This document shows positions 21,666-34,838 of a stretch of 64,000 bases of DNA, piece after piece. The stretch's first letter is position 1. The number at the start of each line of letters is the position of its first letter. The DNA is from Apostichopus japonicus (lineage: Eukaryota; Echinodermata; Holothuroidea; Aspidochirotida; Stichopodidae): assembly GCF_037975245.1 (NCBI RefSeq), contig NC_092577.1:23772398-23836397 (forward strand), written 5' to 3'. The notes under the pieces are model-generated. The model was not told where the DNA came from and did not search any database. It saw only the letters and a list, made by a program, of their open reading frames with translations. The position numbers and the translations under genes are program-made.

Positions 21666-24600
21666 GACTAAATTATGTCGTTAGGGGACAAACACTGGGA
21701 AAAAAATGTGTAATTTCGGACACAATTTTCATTTCACGAGCAGTTCTTTGAGATGATATCTCGGCGTTACCGCCGAAATCAAACCCCCTGCCAATACCAG
21801 AAGTGGCTATTGCATCCCGCCAGAGTGTGGAATACTCCATTTATTTATAGGAGCGTCCAGTCTTGATTACGAGGCAATTTAAAATTGCAAGAAATATAAT
21901 GAGTTGTCACATTCCACTTGTAAATTACGGGCATATCCTGCTATATGTCTCTTGTAGATTTCTACAGAATATGTTTTTATTATTTCTATACAGGTCCACA
22001 GTTACAATGATAAGTTAACTGAGAAAGAGTTAGTTTAGCATGTCATTTACGGAATAAACAGTGATTTTACTTTGGCAGAGTCAATTTAGGAGGCAAGCCC
22101 AGTTATTGCATCCACCGAACGATATTCCCAAGCTGATGGCGTAGGCCGAAGTTATCCTTCACTAACGCTATGCTACAGTTACAATAGGCATATCTACACT
22201 ACAGTAGGCCTACATACAGAACTGAAGTGCAGACTAATGTCTATTTGCAATCATTTCTTATTCTGATTATTTTATATTTTATTTAGTCTAATTCTTGATG
22301 TATATTCATATCTTATTTTTTCCGTTTTTCATTATTGTCTGTTGTGGTTTTTATAATGATTATCTTAATAAATCAATCATATGAACTTAGGCAGAGGGTT
22401 TATTGGCGTGCATGCATGATGGAGATTGAGCGAATAGTTGGTCACGTTTTGGTTCAATGTAGCCAAATGCTTGAAACAATTGAGATTTTTCTTCATACTT
22501 GTGAAATTAATTACATCTACTTCGATTACTGTTTTCTTCTTGAACGATGGTGCATATTTTTGGACAATGAAGTTAACTTTAATTGTGCTAGACATATGTG
22601 TCCTATTGGAATTACCCATGTGAAGAAGCTGACGTTTGATGCTGTCTAAAGAAATTAGGTAGGCTATTGCCTCGTCAATTAGTAGTAGGCCTAGGCCTGT
22701 ATTTTGGCCTAGCCTATATAGCGAACTGTTAAGCCTAGGCAGGCACAGGCCAAAGCATTTAGCACAATTTAGAAAAAATGGAAACATCAAACATACAAAG
22801 CTTTGAATCCAGCACTTGAAGCAATATCTCCCTGCTGCCCTTGTCCCAGGATTTTAAATAGGCATTGTGACTTATACCTACACTGTTCTTCACTCATGAT
22901 AATTAGTAAAAGGGTCAAATGCAGTCATCCCAATTTCCCCTGTATTTGGAAGCTTGTCTGGCTCTTTCCAACAAGACCATTGAATTGTTTCTGAAATGTT
23001 AAATTTATGGGAGATAAGTCCTTGGATCTATATGTCATTCATAATTCTTTTATATCATTCTTGACACATGAAAGTACTTTTCAGGGACATGAGATTTGAC
23101 AGGTTAAAAGTTCTGATGTTTTATAAGTTAGGCTCAGGGGTCGACTGATTATGCCCTTTAAATTAGGTTAGCAGTTATGGAAAGTTAAAGCCTGATCTAA
23201 GGGACATGTATAGGAAGCACTTTGGAGACCCTGTGTTGTAGAGTCACCACTATACATACGAAAAAAGGACTACATTGCTCCAGATGAATACATCAACCAA
23301 ATGAGATTGTGCACTCATGCTCCAGGTGGATATATCCGCCTTAGAGGAATGGTGTGTTCAATGTATTAGTTTGTAACACCGGTCCAATGCTGTTTTCATT
23401 TCTGAAATGTTTATATTAGAGTAGAGGATGCAATTCCGCAGAAATCTATGCTATACAGTTGCACTGATATTTTCGGAGCATTTTACAATTGGACATGGCT
23501 TGTTGCTGCAAGTAGTGGTACACTATAAAGGAGGCACTTGCTGAAATAATAGCTGATCTCGGCAGTGATGATGAGGGTTTTGCTCCTTGAATTCAGCATT
23601 ATAGTGATAATAGTTCAGATTATAATGTAGTGAAGTGAAATTTTGTTGTGTGCACCCGTTGAATATTTATATGTGTTGCGTAATAGCCAGTTTTTAGCGT
23701 TAGTTGTGTTTATAGCTTTTGCACGTGTGTTTTGCCAGTTCTGTATGCGCCGTTGTAATGGCCAGCAGCGTCTCTGCAGAGCTCCGGGGTTCGCCTCGTT
23801 ATCCCTTTCGTATTTTGTTAATTTTATTACTCTGGATCGTTAATTGCCCAGAGTTATTCATGTGAGGAGATGTCCCCCCTCTGAGAGGCAGGATGCCTCA
23901 GGTTTTGGACGGTTATCGGCTTCAGGCTCGAAGCCACTGGTATCCAAGATGGCGGTTCTTCCAATATACAGCGAACTGGCTAGCGTTCATGGAGTCTTGA
24001 TGTCCGCGAGCGCAGAGTCTTCTTCTTCAAGCGAGCTGTACACATTTTAGTAAGAGATAAGGTCATAAATATTGTTTTTAAGTGCTGTACTAACCCTTAT
24101 TGTTATTTAATTGAATTGTAGTTTTTAAGTGTTGCCCCTTTGGCTAGGTTGTGCTTTACTGTACAAAGTACATGTTAGGTTGTGTTTTTGGACCTTGGTC
24201 CTATGGGTTCGTAGTGTATTGTTTATCGTTAAGCACGTGGGAGTTATTGCGTACTTTTATACTGTAGTGTTACAGTACCGGTTGGGTTTTAGTTTACAGA
24301 AAATTATTGAAAGTTGATTATTGTACCTGTACTTTAGTATTGTACTGCTCGTGGTGTAAAGAGCGTATTCGTATTTTGTATTCTGAACATTATTGTTACT
24401 GTTCTTTATTAAAGTTATTGTCTCAGAGATTGTCCTTTATTCTTAGCCATTCTGGACAGCTATAGAGTGACAAGACTCTTGAGAGTTTTGTGGGTTCAGG
24501 AGGTGAAAATTCCTGCTGTCTAGGAACAGTAAGGTGAAAATCCTGTAATGGTTGCAGGTGGCATGTGTTGCCCTGACCATTATGAAGGTGCTAAAAGTCC

Positions 24601-26070
24601 TCGCCTGTTGGGAAACGTTTTGTATTTCCAAGTGCAGATTATTTCATTATGTTCATTATACATTTCGTACAGTATTGCATGTATTTTATTCTTTAATTGT
24701 ATTCATGTTGTATTAATATGTCACAGATTGAGCATAGGTTCTGTGGTTTTGAGTATAGGTTTTCCCCGAGGTAGGATAGTTTTAATTAGGTTAAAGAGTT
24801 TATTAAGCCATTTCAGTTCATTAAGCCATCTATTGTTCACATGTATATTTTTCATATTGTTAGAGTTTGTAATAAATTGTCAGCCGTTGTTTCAACGCAA
24901 GAAAACTATTGCAACCTCATTTATAACTTGTGAGTTCGAAGCGTAGGACCCTAAATCCGGTAATTTCCCCCGCCATCCGCGGTTCGCTTCAATAAGTTCA
25001 ATTTTTCAAAGTATATACCATAAGAATGTAAATTTAGTTTCAAACACTATTTATGTATGTGTTATGTTAGGCCTGAGCAAATGATTAATGCAACTAGTCT
25101 ACAAAGTGCCTATTATGCCTGGCCTGGTCCAGTTATTTGTGTAAGATTTGCTGAAGTGACAGGCTTTTAAATTTCCAAATATGACTACGTGCCACACGGT
25201 CAGAACAGGGGTAACGTGTGATGCAATGATAACGCCTTGAAAATGAGAATATGAAAGACACAGTTAAATTTCTCTTCTGTTTCTATCTTTTAACCTTTAA
25301 ATGTGTGCGTGAGTACGCACAAGACGACAAAGTCTGTGTATAATTACCTTGGCCTGACATGAGAATTTCACTGATTGACAACGACGGGTAATCTTTTTCT
25401 TTTGTTAGAAGTTACTATAAAAAGAACAAAACAAACAGGAAAATATCACAAGAATTTTATAGTTGAAAAGTATGATTCTGGAGACAGGACTCTCGGCCTA
25501 GTTTTGCTCAGTACAGGGTTCACAACAGGATGTAATCATGCTTACTTCAAAACACAGTTATTGCCAGATTGCATACCTAATAATAAATTTGTACATTTGA
25601 AATCAGTGTTTGCTGAAGATAAGATATGCAACTCTGTGGATTGCCCTTCTTTGATTTTTCATCTCAAACAGTCATGTGCAGGATTTGAATTGTTTTTTTT
25701 GGAAGAATTTGTTTCTTAAAAAAAAAGATGTTCATTCATAACGTAGTTTCTTATGTTTGGCATTGGCCAAGTTGACTTGTGGTTTGTTTCTAACAAACAA
25801 AACAACCAAGTGCAAGCAGTTTGGAGATGTGAAATGCCTGGTTAAAACATTGTGTCCCAGACTCACATTCCTGTGTTTGTAACATTGCTGACTACTATGC
25901 TTCTGAGAAACTGCTCTAAGTATCAGGCAGGTACACTGTAGGGGCTTAAAGAGACACAATTTGCATGATGGTGCAATTTAAACAGCTTTTTGTTGTAATA
26001 AATCGACAATTATGGAGAAAAAGGGCGAGTCGGGTCATGTCCCATTCGTCGCCGGTTGTTTAAATTTGGG
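21666..26070. other. No gene recognised in about 4.4 kb
   Basis: Only short frames are present and none resembles a known family. TAGGCCTA-type motifs cluster near 22190-22740. The stretch around 23640-24960 has a GC-rich block (23755-24040) followed by AT-rich DNA with AATAAA/ATTAAA sites, a texture seen in retroelement ends, but no paired end or coding block supports that. A short acidic frame near 23530-23590 could be a transposase N-terminus and is too weak to call. Confidence 0.4.
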
Positions 26071-26089
26071 TCAATTGTATTTACTGTTA

Positions 26090-26345
26090 TAGTGTAGCAG
26101 CATAGCAAACCTATTGTGCATTTTGTGATACATGAACATTAACATATTGCGAACATTTTTAGATATTGGGCCACTGGGAATTCTCTCTTTATGTCCGCCA
26201 TATTTGCGATTATCTGTGGGTCTAATGCTGCTATTTACTTCATTTTGGTGTCTAACTGTATGTTTTTTGGGGCAAGGAATCCAATGGTAACAATCAGCAT
26301 TGTGTATTTTACCAATGGGCCGCCATATTGGATTTCAAAATGGCT
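26090..26345 (+). repeat. Left member of a long inverted repeat flanking the Academ-like gene
   Basis: About 250 bases that recur in reverse complement at about 32345-32615. Shared landmarks are TTGTGCATTTTGTGATAC, CAGATATTGGGCCACT (left copy TAGATATTGGG), TTATGTCCGCCATATT, TGCTGCTATTTACTTCATTT and GGGGCAAGGAATCCAATGGT. The right copy has an extra ~35 bases forming a hairpin. Either these are long terminal inverted repeats of the element between them or a common repeat landed on both sides. Confidence 0.7.
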
Positions 26346-27289
26346 GCTTTACATTACATGGCCACTTCTCGATCTCCCTTTACCTGTTAAGCGCGCAAGA
26401 TTTGCGTTCCGGTTTCCGCCGATTTTCAAAAAATCCCAAATCCTACACCGAACACCCCCCAGACCTGGAAGATAGCTTGTTTGAAAGAAGATAGAATAAG
26501 CTTTCATTTGATGTTTTTTTTAGGGGGGGTTAGTGCATGAAAAATTTGTCCAAATTTCCCCCCAATGTTTGTTTACATTCCAAAAATGCCGAACACTGGC
26601 TACGCGTTGCAAAAAATGCAGCACCAAGCCCCAATCCCCCACCCCACCAAGTTTGCTGTTTTTATTTAGCTAAATATGTGTTCTAAGCAGTATGCATGGC
26701 ATTAGGCTCATTCCTAACTTAGTCTGGCCAAAATCTGCCCAAAAACTCCTTATTTCCTACACACAGAAATTAATTCATAGCTGCCAGCAGGAATGTCCTA
26801 CACAGGCCCCCAATGGCTTCCGTAGCAGCTGAGAACTTCCTGCTTACAACTCTGAAACAACAAGCTGTAGGGTGCTGGAAAGTTCCGGTAACTTCAGTCA
26901 AATTTTATACCCCTGAATGAGTTGTTCACATTCAAGCAGTCGAGTTGGCCAGTGAGGATTATTACAGAGAAGACCCCCAAAACAGATGAAATTTGCATGT
27001 TAAACACCTTTGGAATAAAACATAAAGCTTTGGTAAGAATAAAATATTGAAATAAATAAATTTAGGCCTAATTTTAGGAACCCTGTCATTAGGCCAGCAT
27101 GAGTCACCAACGTTAGTGCATACACTGTACATATAGTGTAGGGACTGGTTGTGCGAAAACCAAAAATTACTGACTGAATGAGGCTGAGTTAGTTTTAGGC
27201 ATAAAATAATGAGTTTTTGGTGGTTTTGGATGGAATAAGAAATGAAAGGAGGAAGAATAACTAACTTGTTCCGGGGAAATGTCAAGCAA

Positions 27290-27376
27290 AACGGCGTTTG
27301 GCGGTGCGGGTCGTTACGTGGAGGGGGCCGCACAGCCGCAACGCGGGGGTTCCGGCTAATTTGCATATATGCAAAT
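27290..27376. promoter_or_regulatory. CpG-rich block followed by a palindromic double octamer
   Basis: A GC- and CpG-rich stretch (about 27290-27355) is followed by the perfect 18-bp palindrome ATTTGCATATATGCAAAT at 27359-27376. ATTTGCAT is the POU-factor octamer, here in inverted duplicate. It lies about 350 bases before the ATG of the Academ-like gene and could be its promoter; no TATA box placement was verified. Confidence 0.35.
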
Positions 27377-27723
27377 GATAGTTTGTCGAATCGATTTTTT
27401 TTTTGATTTTTAGAAAGAGGAACTACTTCCGAACAAAATAGTCCAAGGTCATAATTGACAATGTTCAACCGATGTTCAGCCGGTGTGTGTCACTGTCACT
27501 GTATATAGTATTGGTAGTGCAGTACCAGTTAGTACTCCTTTCTGTACATTAATTAAGCTAAACTTAGAGAAGTTTAAGATAAATAGAGTTATAGTATTTG
27601 TAGTGGTAGCTGTAGTGGCAGTGATGATAACAGAAATGTTACTTTGTGTCATTCCAGGTTCATCGTGATGCATGCATGCCTGTAGACTGACGGTGCTGGT
27701 TGCTGTTCTGAAGACATTCCACC

Positions 27724-30700
27724 ATGTCCAAGAGGTTCAGACTAGCTCCTGAGCGAACTTCACCATCAACATCACCGCACCTCACCACAACTGACTGGAG
27801 GTTATGGCTCATATGTCAGGAGGACAAGACGGAGACACTGACCAAACCTGGCCAATCAAAGAGAAAAGACATTGGTAGTTGGTACAGTTCACTCGCAGAG
27901 AACTTGATCAAATTCAGTGAGCTTGGAGAGCTTCCAGGAACATTTCACTTAGAAAGACTCGATGATGGTCATGGTATTGAAGCTGCGATGGTTGCACACG
28001 GTGCACAATATCACCAGACGTGCAGGCTCCAGTACAACAACACCAAACTACAGAGGGCACAAAAGAGAGCACTGAAGAAAGAAGGTCAGAGCGATGAGGA
28101 ACAATCGGTGTGCAAACGCACCAGGGCACATTCACATTCATCGAGTACAGAGAAGGTCCCAGAAACTTGTTTCTTCTGTGGACAACCTGTTGGGGCTAAC
28201 AGTCTTCGAAAAGCTGCAACATTCCAAATGGACTGACGGGTACGTGCCTGTGCAACCCTTCTTGGTGATACAGAACTGCTTGGCCGTTTCAGTGGTTGGG
28301 ACATGGTAGCGTTGGACGCCCAGTATCACCCACAGTGCTTGATAGGACTTTATAACCGCACAAGAAAGGTCCAGTCAACAGGAGGACCACAGGACTCAGA
28401 CCAAGAGCGAGCAATGTCGGCAGTTGTCTTCGCTGAACTCGCCCTCTACATTGAAGAAACCAGACAAGATGAGGAGACGGCAACAGTATTCAGATTGGCT
28501 GATCTTGTCCACCTCTATCAGTCCAGAATGGAGCAGCTTGGAGTGCAGCTCGACACGAGAGTCCACTCCACACGACTGAAACAGAGACTGCTATCTCAGT
28601 TTCCTGACATGCGGGCACACACCAAGGGGAGAGACATCTTGATGGCATTTGAAGAAGATCTCGGTGCTGCTCTTGACAAAGCCTGCGAGCTGGACAGTGA
28701 TAGTGATGCAGTCCATCTTGCCCGTGCTGCACACATTGTTCGCCGTCACATGTTTGGAGAAGCCAAGCCCTTCACAGGATTCCCTGGAGGATGTCAAGAT
28801 GTGCCACCGTTGCTGCTTGCCCTAGTCACCAGATGGCAGACACTAACCTTGCAGCAATTACCGCAGCCCAGATACTGAAGTTCAACAGCGTAAAACACAA
28901 GCGAACACGTGGCAACACATCATCCACCTGTGTCAGGCACAGTGTTGCACAGGAGACCACACTTCCAACATACATCGGGATGATGTTGCATGCTCATACA
29001 CCCAAGAAGGAATTGGTCGACAGACTGTCACACCTTGGCCTCAGCATCTCTTATGATAGAGTGCTCCAACTCTCAGCACAGATGGGCAACAATGTCTGCC
29101 AACAGTTTCACAGAGAACAAGTGGTCTGCCCTCCGAAAATGCGTGGCGAAGTGTTCACAACTGCCGCTGTAGACAACATAGATCGCAACCCTAGTGCAAC
29201 AACATCAAAAGACTCCTTCCATGGTACCGCTATCTCCCTCATACAACATCCTTCTTACACTGGTGAAGGAATAAATCGGAGCATCGTCGTTGCTGGAGAT
29301 GCACGGTCCAAGACTGTCGCCCCTTTGCCGCACTATTATACTGATGTACCCCCTGTCACTAGCAGCATCAAAAAGTCGCCTGTCCCAGCTGCTGGAGTTG
29401 TGTCATTGGCCAGAGGAGACTTCAAACAGCAGACTGATGAAGAATACCAATGGCTAGGCAATGCAAAACAAGTCCTGGAAGACAACACTGGTACAGTGGA
29501 CAATGAAAACACATCTTGGGCTGCATTTCATGCCAGCCGACAGCCACCAGATGCTAGAGTCATCTGCCCCACGTCGCTGCTTCCACTCTTCCTGGAAAGT
29601 GCCCACACTGAGGCCATGATCCGGCATTCAATGGACGTTGTGAAGAATGCTGTAGAACACCTGAATCCTGGACAGACACCAGTGGTCACCTTGGATCAGC
29701 CACTGTTTGCTTTGGCCAAGCAGATACAGTGTAAGTGGCAAGAGAGTTATGGTGAAGACCACATAGTGGTGATGTTTGGTGGTCTCCACATAGAGATGGC
29801 GGCACTGAAAACACTGGGGGACTAGCTGCAAGGGAGTGGTTGGGTGCAAGCACTTGTGCGAGCGTCTCATGTCTTGCGCACAAGAAGAGCACATCGAGTG
29901 ACTGCAGCAGCACTGTACATCCTGCAACACCATGCCTTCAACCACTACTGTCTGGGAGAAACCAGGGATGCAGAGGACCTTCCTGCGTTTGGAGACATCC
30001 CCCAGTTTCGCTATTGGGCAACTGTGCTGGAACTAGAACTGTTGGTTCTAGTGTATGTGCGTTCTCTCAGGCAGGGATCGTTGATGATGTGCCTCGATGC
30101 TCTGACAGAGCTGGTCACCTGGTTCCACGCACTAGATCATACCCACTATGCTAGGTGGATACCAGTGCACCTGAAGGACATGGCCGAACTCACTACCAAA
30201 CACCCGGACGTAGCCAAGAAATTCAGTGAAGGCCATTTTCACAGTTCAGAAAACACAGAGGGTGTTCTCTTCAATCCCGATTGACCAGGCACATGAGCAG
30301 AATAATGCCTGCATCAAAGGAGACGGTGGCGCAGTTGGGCTCACTGACAACCCTAGTGCCCTTCGTCGCTGGATGGTTGCGGGACCAGAAGTTGCTTGGG
30401 TGATCGAAGAATTCCATGACGGGAACCAATACTGGAGACGGCAAACAGCAGACACACGTCATCATGATCAGACGCCAAGTGTACAGGCCTCATTTGTGAA
30501 AGATGTTCGCTCTCTCGTCGGTGTCCTAGAGGAGATGGGCAACCCATTCGAGGAGAACAGTCAGGATATAGTCACACTGGACACAAAGGACATCGCAGGT
30601 CCTGCAGCTTGGAGACCGTGATGAATGCCAAGAGGATTGGCCAAGAGCAGTTCGAGGCTTTCACCAGAGAGTGTCTGTTGGACAGAACAAAGGCATTGGA

Positions 30701-32196
30701 CGACCCCATTTGTCGTAACAAGCTGAAGGTGTTCAGCACTTCCACTCCAACAAGCCAGAGCAAAGATCAGCAACAGCTCGCCTCCGTCAAGAATGACCGT
30801 GAACTCTTCGCACGCCTGTACATTAGCTGCCAGACGAGGTATGGAAACCTTGAGGAGTTCTTTCGTCACGAGAACCAGGCATGTCCTCCTGCACTGTCTG
30901 CTGGTGGAAACCTCTTCACTGGTACCAAGAATAATCTCATCACATGCTTGGAAGAAGTCTCCAACCCCAAGACAGACTCCTGTCACTACCTGTATAGTGC
31001 TTGATGGAGCAGCCATCGTCCAGATGCTGAAGCCGGCTGCATTAAAGACCTTTGAAGAGCATGCACATCAGATCTTCATCCCATATATATCTACGAAACT
31101 GCAAAGTGTCACGTTTGGATCTGGTCTGGGATACTTACCTTGCTGATTCACTGAAAGGTAGTACACGTGCAAAGCGGGACAAGGCGTGCGGAGACGTGTG
31201 GTGGCCAACGCAGCCACACCAGGAAACTGACAGAACTTCCTACGAGTGGACAGCAACAAGACCGAGTTGTTCAGGTTCCTCTCAGCAGCTCTCATGGAAT
31301 GGTTTGACCAGGAGGACAAGCAACTCGTCATTACTGATGGAGAGGCAGTGCTCAGCAAGCCACTACTACCAGATCTGACCTCACTCGCCCCATGTAACCA
31401 TGAAGAGGCTGACAGTCGGACGTTGCTGCATGCATCTCATGCAGCCAAGCATGGACACCATTGAATAGTCATCCGGACTGTAGACACCGATGTTGTGGTG
31501 CTGGCAGTGTCCGTGGTACAGGAGTTGCAACCAGAAGACGAACTATGGCTGGCATTTGGAACAGGCCAAAGATTCCGATACCTAGCAGCACACGATATAG
31601 CAGCTGGACTGGGACGAGAGAAGGCTCGTGCACTGCCAATGTTCCACGCTCTAACTGCATGCGACACTGTGTCCAGTTTTCCCAGACGTGGCAACAAGAC
31701 TGCGTGGGCAGTCTGGACGGTACTGCCAGAACTCACTGAGGGGCTGCTGCTGCTGTCCTTCGCACCACGTGACATACCAAACGATGCAATATGCATCATC
31801 GAGAGGCTCGTGGTCCTGTTGTATGATCGAACCAGCAAATGCACAGACATTGACAAGGCCAGGAGAAAACTCTTCGCAAGGAAGAACGATGTGCAGCTGA
31901 TCCCTCCAACGAAGGCAGTTTTAGAGGAACATGTGAAGAGGGCAGTGTATCAAGGTGGACATGTGTGGGGTCAGATACTGCTGCCAGCACCAGAGCTCCC
32001 TCCACCAACCCACTGGGGTTGGTCAATAACTGGAGGACACTACACACCATACTGGACCAGGCTACCTGAGGCAGCTCATAGCTACATTGAGCTGCTTTCT
32101 TGCAAGTGCCAGAAAGGGTGTGTGAGGCGCTGCAAATGCAACAAGGCTGCCCTTCAGTGCACAGCCCTCTGTGTGTGTGAAGGGGACTGCACATGA
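27724..32196 (+). pseudogene. Academ-like DNA transposon protein with XPG/PIN-like nuclease motifs, decayed
   Basis: One long plus-strand coding region, apparently without introns, starts at MSKRFRLAPERTSPST (27724). It has a Cys/His-bearing N-terminal part (ETCFFCGQPVG near 28170), a middle region (PVVTLDQPLFALAKQIQ, VVMFGGLHIEMAALKTLGD, PIDQAHEQNN, LDHTHYARWIPVH) and a nuclease-like part (NHEEADSRTLLHASHAA, VIRTVDTDVVVLAVS, LPMFHALTACDTVSSF). It ends in a nine-Cys tail between CKCQKGCVRRCKC and CTALCVCEGDC. The EAD and TDV acidic motifs resemble XPG/FEN nucleases, the hallmark of Academ transposons; that assignment is inference. Stops lie at 28234, 29823 and 31462, and frame changes near 28800, 30240, 30600, 31000 and 31100-31200. 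It could also be a related uncharacterised transposon family. Confidence 0.65.
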
Positions 32197-32344
32197 CGAT
32201 GAGTCCACAACATACATGTACTGGTGGCAGTGCTGAACTTGTTAACATGACACTGTTTATGTACACGTATCTTCAGTACCGATATATACCTAGCCTCAGA
32301 TACCAAGTAGGCTGAGGGGGCTGCAGCCTCTTACCAGGCTGCAG

Positions 32345-32615
32345 CCCCTTTATGAATTGTGCATTGGATTGTGAAATTGGTACCATTGGATTCCTTGCCC
32401 CGAAAAACATACAGTTAGACACCAAAATGAAGTAAATAGCAGCATTACACCCATAGATAATCGCAAATGTAGATTTCAAATGGCGGCCATTTTGAAATCC
32501 AATATGGCGGACATAACGAGAGAATTCCGAGTGGCCCAATATCTGAATATGTTCGCAACATGTTAATATACATGTGTGCCAAATTTGGTGCTTGTATCAC
32601 AAAATGCACAATCCT
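32345..32615 (-). repeat. Right member of the long inverted repeat flanking the Academ-like gene
   Basis: Reverse-complement counterpart of 26090-26345. It holds an extra near-palindrome around 32468-32500 (GATTTCAAA-TGGCGGCCA-TTTTGAAATC), absent from the left copy. It starts about 150 bases after the transposon protein stop. Confidence 0.7.
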
Positions 32616-32619
32616 TTTC

Positions 32620-33125
32620 AATATTTGGGCTAAACCGCCCCACTATTAATGCAATCCATAGGTGATGAAAGCATGTCGTAGAGGAAAGTAAAATATATTC
32701 CTACAAATTGTCCACTAAAGAAGCATATGAATGAAGAAAGCTCCACCCCATGCGTACGAATTGAGTGGAAAATGTACACCACTCGGTCTTTATTATAAAT
32801 GAAGCATACACCATTGCGTATTATACAACACCAAATTGCATTCTGGTCATTTGATTGGTCAATTGCTCGTTGATTGCATGCAAAACCCGCTCTATTCCAC
32901 TCTATGAAATAGAAACATGGATTATACTTTTGTTGGTAGCACTTTTTTCAATGATAAGAGAGCAGAGAAACCTGTCTGTTCAAAACAATCGGTTGCATGA
33001 GTGCATTTGACATCCAATTATATCCAAATTTGAAGGTGTTGTATAAAACAAATAATGAATGGTTTCCATTCGTGCAATAATGCAAATATTCCATTTGTTG
33101 AAAGATGTAATTTCTTGCATTCAAC
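32620..33125. other. No gene seen
   Basis: AT-rich spacer between the inverted repeat and the THAP relic. No frame or element end was recognised. Confidence 0.4.
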
Positions 33126-33300
33126 TCGGCTGCAGTAATGTCATAACCCATGCAATTAGCCTTCATCGATGGCCGAAAGACGAAAAAACACGGCGATTAT
33201 GAGCAAGTTAGTGCAGAACACCAGCGCCTAACCAGTATACAGCTCCGTATGTAGCGAACACTTCACGGAAGCAGACTACGACCCCTCCTTTCTTATAAAA
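33126..33300 (+). pseudogene. THAP-type C2CH zinc finger relic
   Basis: The plus strand reads GCSNVITHAISLHRWPKDEK near 33130-33190, then, after frame disruption, SSVCSEHFTEADYDPSFLIK at 33241-33300. These are the two ends of a THAP finger: the first Cys, the HRxPKDE loop, and the final C-x2-H followed by F. THAP fingers bind DNA and occur in P-element-like transposases and host proteins. In-frame stops and at least one frame change lie between the two blocks, and no further domain follows, so it is a dead fragment. It lies about 460 bases outside the hAT element. Confidence 0.7.
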
Positions 33301-33751
33301 TAAAACAAATGGGCTTTAACGGGCTTTAAGTCATCCACATTCAAAACTCCGAAGACCAGATCGTTGAACAGGAAACCTCCAGTGGGGCAAGTGGCGATCC
33401 TTTGGAGGGCGCGCGGCCGAGCACAAATATACTAGTATTAGCGTTACTACACTGAAGTCGCCATAGACGAAGATATTTTGCTGTATCATCTAAATTAACA
33501 CCCCCCTCATTGCCCTATTGTGTAGTAATAAGCTATGAGGTTAGCTTCAGAAGGGATGGGTTACATCGTCTTCTGAAAAATGTCAGTGGCCCAATTTATT
33601 TCTGGAATATGCTGGGTCAGTTAGTTATGGCAATAATTTATTATTCGTATTCCAGGAAAACCTCTTTTTTTTTTGGAGAGGGAGTGGGTAAAAATAGGTA
33701 GCTAAAAAGATCATATTGCAAAGGGTGTTGAAATCTCGCAGCGATTTATTT
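33301..33751. other. No gene seen
   Basis: Spacer between the THAP relic and the hAT target duplication. Nothing recognisable. Confidence 0.4.
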
Positions 33752-34838
33752 TAAACACAGGGATGCTATCTAGTACGATTTTGCCGTATTTTGTACGGAA
33801 AATGGTCAAAAATACGATTTGGCGTTTTGTTCTCAAAACATACCATTTTCCATTATCAAAAATAAGTACAAAAGATAAACGACTGGCGGCTGCTAAATGA
33901 GACGAAAGCCAATCTGAGGGTTATAATGAATGCCCTGTGAATTATTACATTTTACACAATTACACAAGACTCGTATCTCGTAAGATAGCGCAATCGTGAT
34001 TGGTTCATCGAATGTAAACAACGCATTTGCGACCAATCGCCACGTTCCACACACAACTGGCTTGGTATTATCGATGCTTGCATTTTTACGCCGCCATTTT
34101 TAAGTTCGTCGAAGTTCACGGAGCTGAGCGCAAGTGAAGGATACCGTTAATCGTGTCGTGTTTTATACTTGGATGATTATGCCGTCTACTTCAGGAAAAG
34201 GAGCAAGGAAGCAGTGCTACAAACGCGAATACCCCGAGAAGTGGAAATCCGTAATAGAGCCATCGCGGAAAGGAGAGAGTTACGCAAGATGTAAAGTTTG
34301 TGCCACAGATTTCAGCATCTCCCATAGTGGGGCGTATGACATAGAAAATGACATAAAGACCAAGAAACATCGGAGTAATGCAGGAACACAAAGCACAAAT
34401 CGCCCTATTACCCAATTCCTGTCATCAGCATCTAATGAGGACTTTGCAGTAATCAGGGCTGAGACTTTATGGACACAATATGTCATTGACCATAACTTGC
34501 CTTTCACCTCTTCAGACGAGTTCACTGAGCTGGTGTCAAAAATGTTTGTAGACAGCAAAATTGCCTTGGACTTCAAGTCGGACCAAAACCACTGCCATTG
34601 CTCGGAACCTAGGGGAACAAACGCAAGGTGAGTTACTCATTTAGTTCTCATATGTAAACGTGTCTTAGTTGACCTCTACTGACCCCTGCAAGACCTTTCA
34701 CCCCTGCCCTCTTTTAAAACCAGTGAATTATTACTTTTAAATTGTGTATCATGTCTGGCAAACTTGACCTTGTAGGCTATGTAATAAAGGATATACAATT
34801 TTAAAAATGTCTCTTGCATACTAAAGTATACGAAAGTG

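Noticed and set aside
23520-23640. piggyBac-like N-terminus (acidic frame)
   Set aside because: Only about 20 residues of acidic sequence with a nearby stop; no catalytic region follows.
23640-24960. Possible solitary long terminal repeat
   Set aside because: It has a GC-rich part followed by poly(A)-type sites, but no matching partner, defined ends or duplication could be found.
26962-27468. 168-codon minus-strand open frame
   Set aside because: Composition is repeat-like, no known family or motif is seen, and it overlaps the CpG-rich and octamer region before the Academ-like gene. Treated as chance.
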